64,000 bases of DNA from Neodontobutis hainanensis (GCA_024349245.1 JALDNG010000520.1:62001-126000); one strand, 5' to 3'; counted from the first letter of the stretch, positions 1-12,220 are shown. Notes: generated by a model not told the origin, from the sequence alone. Numbers and translations: made by a program.

Positions 1-3000
1 TCAAAATAGTAGCTTAAACCGCAGCTTGGAGTCTATATTTCAAAAGCGATTGAATTAATCTGTCAATTAAGCTACCTTTTTCATGTCCTTAAACCATGGT
101 TATCTCAAATATTACATTAAAACAATTCCATTTGAGACATATCGTTATATTTGCCAATTTTATCATTTACATTGACTCGGCCATCGCTAGAAGGAGAAAT
201 ATCGAAGGCTGATAACTCCAGAAACGCAAATTTAAAGGTATTGAGCGTGCTCTGAGTGCTAAATTTAACGTACGTCAACAAAAGATAATTTTTCCCAAAA
301 CCATTGTTTCACACGGGCTTTTCAAAACAACAAAAATTTCTAAAGTTGATTCTAGGTTCTGTAGCTATCTTCGACATCCTCCTTTAAATCAATCAAGTTA
401 GATCATTTAAAACTCTTAGAATGTAAGAAAATCAAAGCGATTTGAGATATCCACTTTTTTATTTCAAATTTTAGAGAATTTAGCTTATTTACTGAGACGC
501 GCTGAACGATCTTAGCGTTTTCTGGAAGCATACACGACTAAGATATGTGAAATTGCTGATTTCTGCACAACGAGATGGCCAAGATTGAAAAAGTCTGATA
601 AATTTCAGGACTGCTCTCTAAGACATTGAAGCGACAATTCTTGTCAACTTTTTAGTTAGTCAAGGTAGAAAATGTTGCTTCAAATTACATTCATACTAGG
701 TGAGTAAAGAACGCAAAACTAACAATTACGACACTTGAAAGTAATTCAAACACAGTTATAAAATTGGTGTTATGAGAAAAAACAAGCTACTTGATCCGAA
801 ATATGACATAGAGCAGAGTTTAAACAATTCTCGCCCATGCCAATTTTCTCTTTTTGCCTTTGTCAAAGATTCAACCAGGCGTTTAAGTAAGAAGAAAGCA
901 ATTTAAAGTTAAATGCTTAAACGGCAGTTTATTCGATTAGTAGGGCCATGGTGGACGCTTCACTCCAGGAGATATAATAATCAACTGATGATGATGAAAG
1001 GCTAACATTTATTTTTTCTTACAGCATGGAACATCGTTATGACTGGTTTAATCATGAGGTTCTAGCCACTATTTATTTTTGTTTCTGAAAGGGATGTTTG
1101 GGCGAAAATGTTGAAAAACCAACAATACGTTTATCGATTTTCAAGTATCAAATAAGTTGAGCTGATATCTTAAAAACCTTTATATCATGTATTTTTCACA
1201 AATTAGAGAAAATCAAGGATAAAGGAAAATACTTTCTTGCTGGTTAATTGTTACATTTTTGGGTTTTTGAGAGGCCGCCAGAATATGAAATTTATGATTA
1301 AATAATCTAAAATTAACTCTTGTGCAGACCCGAAATTTTCTGAGACCTAAACCAATAGCATTCATAAAAGTGTCGAATATTCATACATTTGACAAAAAAA
1401 TAATTGTGGACGAAATCAAGAAAAAACATCTTACAACTACTATGTTTTTTTAAACTCGACTTGTTCATATTCATTCACAAGATGACGTGGAACCCCTGAT
1501 TTTAAACGATTTATTACGACGATTTTTAACGTAAGGATATTCAAGATACATTGTCAAAGAAATTGACAACGCAGTAAAACTGAATTATAGAACATTTATA
1601 CATTGATAAAAGAAGTATGTGTTTCAGGGAAAGAAAATCGTTGTTTTCTTTAAGGTTAGTTTCATGATCGGGGCGCCGCTTGTTATTGAACCACTTTTTT
1701 ACACATTCAGCATAATTTTTTGTCTTGTTATGGATATTTTCTGTAAAGTTCTTGAGATTAAATTGAACTAGATTTCTGCTGAAGAACCTTAGCATTAGAT
1801 TGATAATACGCTTGCGTCAACTTAAGAAAATACTTCTTAGTCTAAGAGATACATTTTTAAAAATTCTTACAAAATATTTTGCTTCTTTTCTTATTCAGTT
1901 GGTTTGCTTATATTCCCAATGAAATACACTGTTATACTTAATACGTGATAGCAACATCAACTTATAAGTTATCATCGATAAATCTGAGTTTTAACTTTAT
2001 GTTTTTAGACATTCATACTATATGAATTTTAATGTTAGTTTGCACACGCGCGAAGCTTTTAAATAAAATTTAAATATTTTTACCGCCTCAAATCTCTCAC
2101 GTATAAGGATCTCAAAATTAGTATTTACTTCGGATATATTGCATATTTTATTCGAATCCCAAAAATTGAACTTTTGTAAACAATAAAATACTTTTCATTT
2201 TAACTAAAATAACGTAAGGATGATAGATTGAATTTTAGCCTCTACTATTTCGGTATGTTTTGACGATTAATTTTTTTAGTTTTTTTATGAAGTATTAACT
2301 TTATGGTATTCATATTTGTCAAGAAATCTTTAAAAGTAGAAGACCAATAGGTATTATGTATGGCCTACGAAATTTGAAGTCGAATTCACTTTACTCTGCG
2401 AATAGGTTCAACTAATTCCTCATCTATGACAATAGAATAATAATGGATCCATATTTAGAACATCTGAAGAAGAAAATAGTTTATAAATCAAAATTTAAAT
2501 TGAAGGGCATTATACGAAAGGTTTTTAAGCAAAATATAATTTGATATTGGATCACTTTGATCTTCAGTTCACCAACTAACACGTGAGCCCTTGTCGTAAA
2601 ACTTTTTTTGACATCTGATAATTTAACGCGATTCATTGAAGGTTATGATAAATTTAAAAATTGATTTTAACAAAGAATTTACAATGAGTTATAAGCCGAT
2701 ATATCTTATGAAGTTTTAGTGCGTTTAGTGAAACTCAAAAGGAGCTAATTAGGTAAAAAATAATTTTTTCTTTAAGTTTAAAATTTATTTTATTTGAATA
2801 AAAATTTTGGTTGTCGTTACCTCAGTCGTTCAGACCATACCTTATCATTCAAAGATGGTGGCGCGAGGAAAAGAGTGTATCCAAACAATTCTATCGTGTT
2901 AAATATTTTATTTGGTTTGTAACTTTAGAAGAAAGATCCACAGGTATCAAAGGATAAAATTAGATACGGATTCGTTTAATTTAACACGCCATTTGGAAAA

Positions 3001-4021
3001 AACAGTTAGAATTTGATCAAACAAACATATTTACATTTCTGAAATCCACGAACGAGCAACGATTGTGGCACTAAAAATCGAAATTTAAAAGATGCTAATT
3101 TAATCAGTGATGGGTATTTGTCTCAATTAAGCTATCATTGAAGGGATGCGCGATTTGAAAAATAAATAATATTTGTTGCATTTTTAACCATTACCTTTTC
3201 CTTGTTTCAATAAATCTTTGCTTTTATTTTGTGTCACATTAATTCCTCTAAACTTTAAACATTTATGGAGGATGCCATTTTCAAAATGGTGAACCTTAAA
3301 ATGATCGGTTTTTTAGCTTTCATGAGAACAGCTGTCTCTTAACAAAATCGATAGCTTCTTATTTGTGTGACGAAAAATAATGATAAAAAACATTCAGATA
3401 CCGACATTGGTTTTTAGAAATTTAATTAAAGGATGAAGTAAAGAATTAAACTGATTTCGTTTTAACAAAAACCTAAAAGTAACGATACGTGAGATAAAAA
3501 AACTATTTAAAAGATGGATAAAAACATTTCGAATTCGCACTACGCATCCTCAAGGTTTATGTTAAGATTAAAATTATCAAATAAACCAAGCGAAATAGTT
3601 GATTTTAAAGAGCTAAATTTACTTTTTCCTTAAAATTCACCTTCTCGTACATAACATAATAACGTTCCGGATTAAGAAAAATTGAAACACGCTATTTATT
3701 TTGAAGAAAAAATGGCGTGTAAAAAACTCACCTAATAAAAACTCAAAACATGGAAAGAAAAGATCTTTAATTTAAAAGAATAAGTTTTGCCGTGATGAGA
3801 ATTTGTCTTCATTGTTATTTAAAGTAGCTTTAACATTTAGACTCTTGTCCTTTTATATTTTTTCTCGTTTAAACAAAATGATAGAATTTCCTCTTCATTA
3901 CGAACCTTAAACTCAATTTTGACTTTACGAGACGATTATCACGGCGAAACTTGATCAGAGAGAGCCGCGTTCACACGTGATATCTTGTGAAGAATTTAGG
4001 ATATTCTTTATTCTGTGACGA
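1..4021. other. No recognisable gene
   Basis: No known family was recognised in this 4 kb. It has no long ORF except an 84-codon one at 1541-1795 (-) whose composition looks random. The first 1 kb is less AT-rich, and short frames there are open on both strands, for example about 130-300 on the minus strand. These could be unassigned exons of a split gene or remnants, but no consistent set of exons and introns could be built. Confidence 0.4.
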
Positions 4022-4541
4022 ATGAAAGACCATACTGCAGCTTTACCAATATATCTTTGTGGAATCGTTGTCAAAGGTTTCGGGAGGGGTTCAAAGCAGC
4101 TAGGTATTCCTACAGGTAATAAATTTTAACATCTTAAGCGAATATTGATCAGGAATCGATTTCTCAACTTTCGAGTATCGAGGATGGTGTATACGCATGC
4201 GTCGCCAGTGTCGAAGGTTATAGCGGTATTTACGCTGCTTCGGCCAGCGTTGGGACGAATCCACACTTTGAAGGAACCGAGCGTACCGTGGTAGAAGTAA
4301 ATTTAATTCAGGAGGTCCATATTCTTAACCGATTCATACCTGAACTATTTTATGGGCATAAAATTTATGTTTGTTTTGTAGAGTATTTAAGAAAAATGGA
4401 GTCTTTTTCCTCTCTTAGTACGTAATTGATTTGTTTTGAGACGAACTGATTAATGCCATTCACAATGATATCGAAAATACCAAGAAGATAGTCGACACCA
4501 AAACTATATTACAGTTGTCCTCAAACGGATTCTTTCAATGA
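4022..4541 (+). CDS. RFK: Riboflavin kinase (ATP:riboflavin 5'-phosphotransferase), 4 exons
   Basis: It makes FMN from riboflavin and ATP. Removing introns 4116-4138 (23 nt), 4291-4311 (21 nt) and 4418-4440 (23 nt) gives a 150-residue protein, the size of animal RFK (about 155). Visible motifs are GFGRGSKQLGIPTAN, which contains the PTAN nucleotide/Mg site of flavokinases, then SVGTNPHFEGTERTVEVHIL, then LFYGHKIYVCFVEYLR and an SLNELINAI helix. The ATG at 4022 lies 12 codons before the first conserved block and is the natural start. The 21-nt intron is in frame and stop-free, so it was placed because splicing restores the conserved ERTVEVHIL block. The N-terminal half looks typically eukaryotic. 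The central GTERTVEVHIL block looks more like bacterial RibF kinases than animal RFK (seen by eye only). There is no FAD-synthetase domain. Confidence 0.88.
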
Positions 4542-5039
4542 CACACACTTTATATCAGTCTTTTCCCATGACTTTGTTTATCTAAGAATAAACTAAAAAA
4601 ATATACGCTCTTCATGAATCAATGTGAAAATTTTAACAAGCTTTTCTTTGCTGTCGATTTCAAAAATTTCTGTTAGAGTTAAAAACGTAGAGTCCATAAT
4701 ACATATTAGTTATAAATGATTGATCCTCTTAGTTGACGTCGATTTACTTTAAAATCGCATCATGTGTAGTTATTTGAATGCCTTAAAATCTTCAAACCAT
4801 ATATCGACGCTTGGAATCAAATGTTGCAAAAATTTTATCAATAAAGCATTGAACTGAATTTTAAGAGGTTTTGCTCCGTTTTTGAATCTTTTATATTTGT
4901 AGTTATTTTGGAATACTTATAAGTATTATGCGCATCCAGTTGTTAGATATTGTAGCATGTTACTCTCTTTTATAACCAAACTATCAAATATATTCACGAT
5001 TTTCAAATTTTTGTTCTGCTAACGCTTGTCTTCTTTTAC

Positions 5040-5300
5040 CAGGACGAGTGAAACCCGCTCCATTTGTATAACAGGGTTTATATCAGCACTCTCCATTCTG
5101 GAGCTCTGTTTTCATGCCTTTGGATCGCTGAATCTATCTCATCTGTGAATATCATAGTCTAGGCGAGTATTTTAGAGGTTAATGGAGTTTCACCTTCTTA
5201 AGTCTTTGTGACATCTCCATCACGCCAATTCTAAAATCATTGCATTAAAACGCTTCGAATCCCTTTGATTGCAGTTGTGCAGAGGTCGAAAAAATTTATT
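5040..5300 (-). pseudogene. Possible Tc1/mariner transposase fragment
   Basis: The minus strand reads MIFTDEIDSAIQRHENR after an in-frame stop, then continues with further stops. The FTDE-x-Q-x-HENR pattern resembles the block around the first catalytic aspartate of Tc1/mariner transposases. No terminal repeats, start codon or intact frame were found. This is a weak call made from one motif. Confidence 0.3.
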
Positions 5301-5479
5301 TTAAATACGGGTATCATGTATATTTAACGCAAAGTTTCCCTTTTTTTAATCTATACAACTAATCTCATTATAGTTCTATCAAACAAACACGCTTTGGGAG
5401 TTATGAAAATTCAAGCTTTGTAAGATTGGAGAATTCGAGTCATGGTTGCCCTGAGTAAAGCAAACTATTTTTATCAAAT

Positions 5480-5736
5480 TTATACATTGATCCTCGATCT
5501 TTTTAAAGATCCAGAGACACAAGGTCTTAATAACAACTTCATCGAGCTTCTACAGATATCCATACCAAAGGATGTACAATAATATAAACACATAAATGTA
5601 ATAAACTTTTCATTTATAGGGTTTAATAAATTAGCTTGAGTCAATAAATGGTTCAATATGTCTTCAGCTTTTTTTACTTTAAGATAAACTCGCAAACGGC
5701 GCACGCGCTATGTCACTTTATTATGTTTAATACCAT
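5480..5736 (-). CDS. Hypothetical small basic protein, 2 exons
   Basis: An ATG at 5736 is followed directly by a 26-nt GT...TAG intron (5708-5733). It then joins an open frame to 5480, giving 76 residues that start MRVRRLRVYLKVKKAED. The spliced length is a multiple of three. The N-terminus is basic, with a probable amphipathic helix (AEDILNHLLTQANLL), and three cysteines sit near the middle. No family was recognised. A one-codon first exon is unusual, so the frame may instead be an internal exon of something larger. Confidence 0.35.
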
Positions 5737-6203
5737 TGTAACCGTAAAATCCAAACAATTTGATATTAAATGATTTTTATCACCATCCAAAAGGCATTTA
5801 AACAAAAATTAATGGTGGATGATATGGTAAGTCAATAGTTACTCCATTAAAATGATCATGTCGGAAAGGGCGCGAAAACTATAAATTATCACATTAGTAA
5901 ATTCCTAAACCCACCTCGCCATTCCATTGTTTATATTTTTTTAGGTTTACGCCAAAACAACATTATTTATGAGGAATTATATTTGACTTGTGTCTTCTAA
6001 TGTATAAACTATTCAAATATACTCATCATTGACTCTTGAATTATTTTTTGTTGAATAGGTAAGTCGAAATGCACGTTGCAGGTTTACAATCACTATTTTA
6101 TATTAGATGGGATCTGGGGTTTCAGAAATCCTCCGACGTGAATAATTTGTCAAGTAAACACGAACTTATGAATGAAACATAAAAATAGTTAGAATTTGAA
6201 AAT

Positions 6204-6710
6204 CTAGCGTGTTTCATTGATTATTTTATTTTCAAAAAATGTTGGAATGTATTCACCTTGTTTCTCGAAGCTATATTGAACAATTTGGCCCAAATTAATG
6301 AACAGAATAATTGATGAAACCATACTTGATATACAAGAAATAATCCGTATGATGTTAAAGGTTTTGCTGTGCTTTGAAAGACCCGCGCATCCGGCCACAA
6401 ACAGTAAGAATATGCAAACCAGGTAGAGTGGGAAAATGATCTTGATGTTTCTAAAAAAATCTGGCAACTTTGGATATACGTTTATCCCTCTTAAAACGAA
6501 TTCAGTGACAGATATAAGTAGAAGGAAAAAATTGGCAATTGCTATGAAAGTTCGAGAACTACTTCGTCCACAGAATCCAAAGCATGAGAATACGTATGAC
6601 AGGAAGCAAGTAAAAATCAAGATGAAATGTAACAAAAAATCAACAGTTTCCCGGTATACGTTAAAATAATTCTTTGGCGATTTATATGCATACGCTCCTG
6701 TATTACCCAT
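6204..6710 (-). CDS. Four-helix integral membrane protein, unknown family
   Basis: A single uninterrupted 168-codon ORF starts at an ATG (MGNTGAYAYKSPKNYF). Four hydrophobic segments lie at about residues 24-46, 53-75, 90-110 and 121-143. They are separated by short polar loops, with both ends predicted on the same side. The loop after helix 1 carries CFGFCGRSSSR. The tail has FFENKIINETR with a possible N-glycosylation site (NET). The tetraspan layout recalls claudin, MARVEL or tetraspanin-like proteins, but I see no diagnostic CCG or W-GLW-C-C motif, so no family is assigned. It has no tiny intron. Its length and regular hydrophobic pattern argue that it is a real gene. Confidence 0.55.
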   Translation of the reverse strand: MGNTGAYAYKSPKNYFNVYRETVDFLLHFILIFTCFLSYVFSCFGFCGRSSSRTFIAIANFFLLLISVTEFVLRGINVYPKLPDFFRNIKIIFPLYLVCIFLLFVAGCAGLSKHSKTFNIIRIISCISSMVSSIILFINLGQIVQYSFEKQGEYIPTFFENKIINETR

Positions 6711-8561
6711 ATAAAAATCTTCGTCTATGTCTGAGTTTTATTTGAAACGCATACATGAATCTTTGGTCAGTATATTTTTTATAAAGCTAAAAAAACCCAT
6801 GAATTTAGTTTGAGTGGATGCGGATATCATCCTGTTTCTGTAAATCATCTCAAGGTATTTTCAATGATAAACTGGGAAAAACATCAAATCAAGAATGTTA
6901 TTAAGTGATCTCTAAATGATGCTTTGTAATAAATATATACAAATACAAAATAATCTCACGGAAAATCAACAAAAACATATGATATTTTTAAATTGTTTTC
7001 ATTGTGAGTACGCCAAACCTTTACAATGGATGAAGTTTGCGATGGTTAACATCATCTTCAACACTATGGTTTGTTTTATATTTTCACATTTTATTTTTGA
7101 TTACATCAAGTGATCTGAGTATCCTCAAAAAACTCGAACAAATAACAAATCTGAAAATTAATTGATTATTGTTCAACATATGGGAGTACAATAATTGACT
7201 TGTGAAATGACCGATAATAAAAAGATTATATTTTTTTATCAACAATTTTTTGCTCAATTTAATCCAAATAAAATATCAACATTAATTTTAATTACTCTTT
7301 CTCAAATATGTATTTATAAAAACAAAAATTCATAAATTTTTAAATCGAAAGCAATGGTAGTTTTATTTTACTCTTGTATTTTCTATCAGTAGAAAATAAA
7401 AGACAACTCGTAATAAATCGTTTTATCGCGTATTTCCGAAAATAAGTTTGAATATTTTCATTTTTTTGTTTCAATAACTTTTTACAATTTTAACAAATTA
7501 ATTAAGAAAACCTCTTGATTTTAACTTTATTTGCAACGTATTTTGACAATGTTCTAAGTACCTATTCTGTAAATAGATGACTTTCATTTCTAATAGCATC
7601 ATAGAATGGTATCTGTGAAAAATAGGTGAAAAATCGTCACAAACGTGTTGAAAATAGTACTTTCGTATTTGTACGCAGTTAACAAGCTTATATATAACAA
7701 TGAAACTATGTAATTCAAATTTTTTCACAACCATCAAGTTTATTAAAAATTTAAATTTATCTAAAATACTTAAATATTTTTGAGATTGCCTTAAACTTTT
7801 ATGTAACTAAGATTCAACAAGGTATTCGGGTGGTTGCGAAGGCATGATTTTAAAATTAGAAAACTGAAAATAAAGTTATTCTTGTTTTCCTCAAAAAATG
7901 ATTCATTTGAGACCATATATCACACTACTAGGAGTTAAAATATAAAACAAATTTAAAACCATCAAAAATAAGACCAGAAAATGGGACAAAGGTCCATGTG
8001 AACAAAATTAATAACTTCATTCAGTTATTTTCATGACTTACACGTCCGAAATATTTTAAATGTAGCTAAAATGACAACAACAATCCCTTTTGTTTTACAT
8101 AAAAATTATGAACCAATGTATTCTCATAAATAAAAAGCTTTTTCAGATTAAAATATGCAACAAGAAGTCATAAAACAAAAAACTGGTTTGAAGGGTTCGC
8201 CTAGATTAAATCAGGCTGGTTATGAATTCAATCTCAAATTTTTTACGTCTAAAAAACTTTTCGATACAAAGAACTAATTTTATAAATGGTATATTTCAGC
8301 CAATTCCTAAACTCAATGAGTCAACAATTCAAAAAGAAATGCAAGTTTTATCAATAAAAATAAATGATTGATACCTTTTGGACCAAAATTTAAAGTGAAG
8401 TTGAGAGAGGAAATCACTTTCAATGTTAAAGTATAAAATAAGAATGAATTGTTAAAAATTAAAATCTATATTTTAGTTGAAAATAATATCTTAAAATAAA
8501 ATTTACAGTTATTATATCATAAATAATTGAGTTTTAATTTTGATGGATGGTGAAAAATTAA
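6711..8561. other. AT-rich interval, no firm gene
   Basis: Short open frames occur (6916-7113 +, 7498-7737 -, and a 39-codon frame starting near 8155 +). None matches a family or gives a consistent exon set. The 7498-7737 frame has GT/AG pairs that could be introns, but splicing is not needed to keep it open, so nothing can be concluded. Confidence 0.4.
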
Positions 8562-9065
8562 CTAATCTGCTTCGATTTTCCCACCCAACCTAAGCTTCAC
8601 TAAAATAAGAGCAAGATCTTTTTTGTAAATCTTTAGCTGATCATTTAGAATGTCTTGATAATTAATAGATTCCTACCAACTCGTTTATAGCATGATTCTA
8701 GATCCTGCAGGCATTTGGTTGTTTCCTCTTCAATATCTTGAATTTCCTTTTCAGCTTCATCGGAAGATGAATTTAATCTGGGAAGATTTTTAACTGTCGT
8801 TTCAATATCACGATAAATTTCAGTGATAGTTTCAGTGAAATTTACAATATTTTCTGAATTTATTTGACACGTCCACCTTTTATGATATTTTGTTGAACAT
8901 TTGGGTCCTTAATATTACATTATTAAATACCTGACCTTCGCAAAAGGCATTATCTACGGATTGCTGCAGCACACCTATGCTATCGCAAAACTTTGAGCTA
9001 AATAAAATCAATATCCACAGTACTTGGTTGACTTCTTCTTGCAACTGAGTTAGCAAATCGCCCAT
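8562..9065 (-). CDS. MED21: Mediator complex subunit 21, 5 exons
   Basis: Subunit of the Mediator middle module, which links activators to RNA polymerase II in the nucleus; it pairs with MED7 as a helical hairpin. Removing four introns, 8998-9018 (21 nt), 8908-8930 (23), 8854-8876 (23) and 8654-8676 (23), gives 137 residues, against 144 in human. The start MGDLLTQLQEEVN and the following FCDSIGVLQQS match the MED21 signature MADRLTQLQ...FCNAIGVLQQ. The middle holds FTETITEIYRDIETTVKNLP, and the end is a long charged coiled coil. The 21-nt intron is in frame and stop-free; it was placed because splicing restores the exact family spacing between VN and FC. The start codon overlaps the end of an upstream gene on the same strand by 16 nt. 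Confidence 0.9.
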
Positions 9066-9398
9066 TTTATATGAATGCGCAAACTCAACATTTTATTCAC
9101 CCATAAAATTTCATTCTGGCATAAAAATTTAAAAATCAGAACTTCGAACTTAAAAGCTTCAAGCATTCTAATAATGTTTTTCTTATTGAAGATTTCAAAG
9201 TTCGGGTGTGACTTTTTCTGAATTGCCAGGCGCGTGAGCATACCAAATTCGGAGGGGTTTACATGTGTGAATTTAAAAATCTCTTTTCTTGAACATATCG
9301 TTGTAACTAAGAAAAATGACAGCGTAGTTAGCACAAGGACTGAAAATATATTTGTGCTTTGACTTTAAAACAAATTCAAGAATAATGGTATTTTCCAT
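9050..9398 (-). CDS. Hypothetical protein overlapping MED21, 3 exons
   Basis: From the ATG at 9398, removal of 9307-9334 (28 nt, ends TTAG) and 9116-9142 (27 nt, ends CCAG) gives a 97-residue protein starting MENTIILEFVLKSKHKYIF. It contains KFTHVNPSEFGMLTRLAIQ and HPNFEIFNKKNIIRMLEAF. The spliced length is a multiple of three. The second intron is in frame, so its removal is optional. No family was recognised. Its stop at 9050 lies inside the first MED21 exon, in a different frame. The tight same-strand overlap hints at a shared transcript, but it could equally mean that the last exon is wrong. Confidence 0.45.
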
Positions 9399-10837
9399 CA
9401 AAAATAGATTGAATATTTTAACATGCTCATTTGTGATTTTTATACTTTTATATGATACAGGAATGGATCAATTTAAAATTTGTTGCTTTGATACTTGAAG
9501 AGTTATCTAAACTATGGCAATAAAAGAAACTTCAACGATTACTTATAGATCGGATATTAACTCATGAAATCTGTTTAAATCTTTAGTGTAATATAAAATG
9601 TAGGCTAATTTAAAATAATTCCCAATGGCATGTGAAAAATGCTTTTTTAGATAGTGAAGAATGAAGAAAACACTCAACACAGCTTAATTCTCTGTCTAAG
9701 TGTAAGCTCAAAAGTGAAGTATAGTTTATTCTTTTAATTGATTTGTTCGACAAGGTAACGCGAAGCCGAGACAGATTTTAAAGAAATAAAAAAATCAAAT
9801 CTGAGTCATCGGCCAGTTCCATTCTACTTTGATAATACCGCATTTACTTCCTTGAAACATTAAAGAGCGTGTGCAGAAACCTAGAGTTATGGATTGTGGC
9901 ATACTTATATATTCTAATTTGCGATAGTTTTGGAAGTTTATGGAAACGAAAAATTCAATCTTTTAACATCTTAAATTCACTCCATTTAAATAATTGTCTG
10001 TGCTACAAAAATTTTCAATATTGAGTCAATTAAATAATTAAAAACGTTACTTTTGACAAGTAAAATCATTTGTAATTGTGTTTCATCGTCGAATACATTA
10101 TTCAGTTTTCACTGTCTTTATGTAAATTGTAAAGGTGAATTTAATCAATATAAAATTACAAAATTTAAGGGAAAAGAATAGTTTTTTCATTTAAATTTAA
10201 AATATTCAATACTACCAAGAGAAAAAGGAAATACGACAAGATAAGATAAAATTGGGACTGCAAATGTATACAATACCAAATATTTAATAACTCATTTGTT
10301 TAAAAAATGCAGGCTTAAAAACAAATATTGAATTCATCAAAACAACTCAAGACAGATTATGTCAAAGAATTTTCGTTTCGCCTCGTGTAATCATTTACAA
10401 GGCAATTTTTTCAACAGTAGTTCCAACTATCCTCAAAATAAATATTTAGTTCAATTGAATTTATCAATTGTTGCTGACTTTTTAGAAATTAGAATTGAAT
10501 ATTAAATAAAATAAATCTTTTTAATTTAGAAGCTATGTAAAATTTTTGTGTCATTTTAAGAGGCGTCATAACATGCTCAATGTTTATTTGTGCGAAATGT
10601 GTAAGCTTTTGAAAGGAGTTTTCTAACCAGTTCGTGCTATTATTTTATGATTCCTCAAGTTACAATTTGATCCAATTTTAAACTCAACCCCAGAGTTTCT
10701 AAACACTGATCTGGTCTTTAAATAATATCGAGACATCGCAGGATGAAAATAATTAGAATATGTTGAAATATAAATCTATTTATGTTTCGTAATGTTCCGT
10801 AAACCGATTCCATTTATATAAAAAATCAAATATTGTC
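9399..10837. other. Intergenic, AT-rich
   Basis: Nothing recognisable was seen. This is the 5' flank of the IDH gene. No clear TATA box could be separated from the general AT background. Confidence 0.5.
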
Positions 10838-12220
10838 ATGAAATTTAGCAAGATTTTCGTTCAGAATAAAGTGGTAAACATTGAAGGAGACGAAATGGCT
10901 CAAATAATGTGGAATTCAATCAAGAAAAAATTAATCGAACCTTTTCTTGATCTTCATTGTGAGACATATGACCTTAGTATCACCAACCGAGATGCAACAA
11001 ATGATAAAATAACTATTGATTGCGCAGAAGCAATAATCAAACACAAAGTAGGAATCAAGTGTGCCACAATCTCCCCAGATGAGGGTCGAGTTCAAGAGTT
11101 CAATCTTAAGAAAATGTGGCCGAGTCCCAACGGTACAATACGAAACATATTAAACGGGACTGTTTTTAGAGAGCCCATAATAATATCTAATATCCCGAGA
11201 GTGGTGCCAGGATGGAGAAAGCCAATCATAATAGCCCGCCACGCTTTCGGAGATCAAGTTTTTCAATAAGCTAACTTAGTACAAAGCCGTCGATTTGAAA
11301 GTTGGTGAAGGCACCGCTTATTTAAAATGGGTACCTGACGATGGTTCAGCGCCATCTGAACACAAATTAAACCACTTCGATTCAAATAGCCAAGGTGGCG
11401 TCCTCTGTGGAATGTTTAACACGCAAAAGGTTTGCTATCGTCATAATTATTTCTAGTCAATCTCGGAATTCGCTCGATGCTGTTTTAAATATGCATTATT
11501 ACGAAAGCTCCCACTTTATTTGAGCACAAAGAATACAATTCTAAAAAAGTACGATGGGCTCTTCAAAGATATTTTCCAAGAAATCTTTGAAAAGTTTGAA
11601 ATTTGTAAATTTAAGAAATTTTCAAAATGAATTTCAGAAACACGGTCTTTATTATGAGCATCGTTTAATTGACGACATGGTGGCTTTTGCAATAAAATCT
11701 GAAGGAGGATTTATGTGGGCCTGTAAAAACTATGATGGAGACGTTCAATCGGATATAGTTGCTCAAGGTTTTATTGAAACACCATGTTTAGGTTTTGGTT
11801 CTCTTGGTTTGATGACTAGCATCTTGGTGTGTCCTGATGGGGAGACCTTTGAATCAGAAGCTGCACATGGGACAGTTACAAGACACTATAGAGAGTTTCA
11901 AAAAGGTCGACAAACAAGCACTAACCCGGTTGCTTCAATTTATGCCTGGATACGCGGTCTACAACAAAGGGCTCAGTTAGATAAAAACCCCAAACTTGAA
12001 AAGTTTTTACGTTTTCTGAATATAGGTTCTGTGAGCTGCTAGAATGCTCTATTATCGAAACTATTCAGGCAGGTAAAATGACAAAAGATCTCGCCATCTG
12101 TGTTTATGGCGCGCAGGGGTAACGTCTCACATAAAATTCAGTTTGAAAGAAGGGCAATTTTTAAACACGGAAAATTTCATTGATGAAGTAAAATCTAAAT
12201 TAGAAACAATGCTTACATAA
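10838..12220 (+). CDS. IDH1: NADP-dependent isocitrate dehydrogenase, cytosolic type, 7 exons
   Basis: It oxidatively decarboxylates isocitrate to 2-oxoglutarate and makes NADPH. Six introns are removed: 11258-11279 (22 nt), 11430-11456 (27), 11594-11615 (22), 11768-11791 (24), 12003-12025 (23) and 12119-12141 (23). This gives exactly 413 residues, against 414 in human IDH1, with almost no gaps. Diagnostic blocks are GDEM near residue 17, NRDATND, KCATISPDE, SPNGTIRNILNGTVFREPI (substrate loop with the SxNGTIRN serine and asparagine), GRHAxGDQ-like ARHAFGDQ, STKNTILKKYDG, YEHRLIDDMVA, WACKNYDGDVQSD (metal-binding aspartates), EAAHGTVTRHYR and STNPVASIYAW (NADP site). There is no mitochondrial presequence and no peroxisomal SKL end. 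Read without splicing the gene has stops and could be mistaken for a pseudogene. Confidence 0.95.

Noticed and set aside
8880..9065. MED21 as a 61-residue intronless protein
   Set aside because: The rest of the family sequence follows in three downstream exons with exact spacing.
10838..12220. IDH as a pseudogene, because the continuous frames contain stops and split into two ORFs
   Set aside because: All stops fall in six GT...AG segments of 22-27 nt. Their removal gives a gap-free full-length protein.
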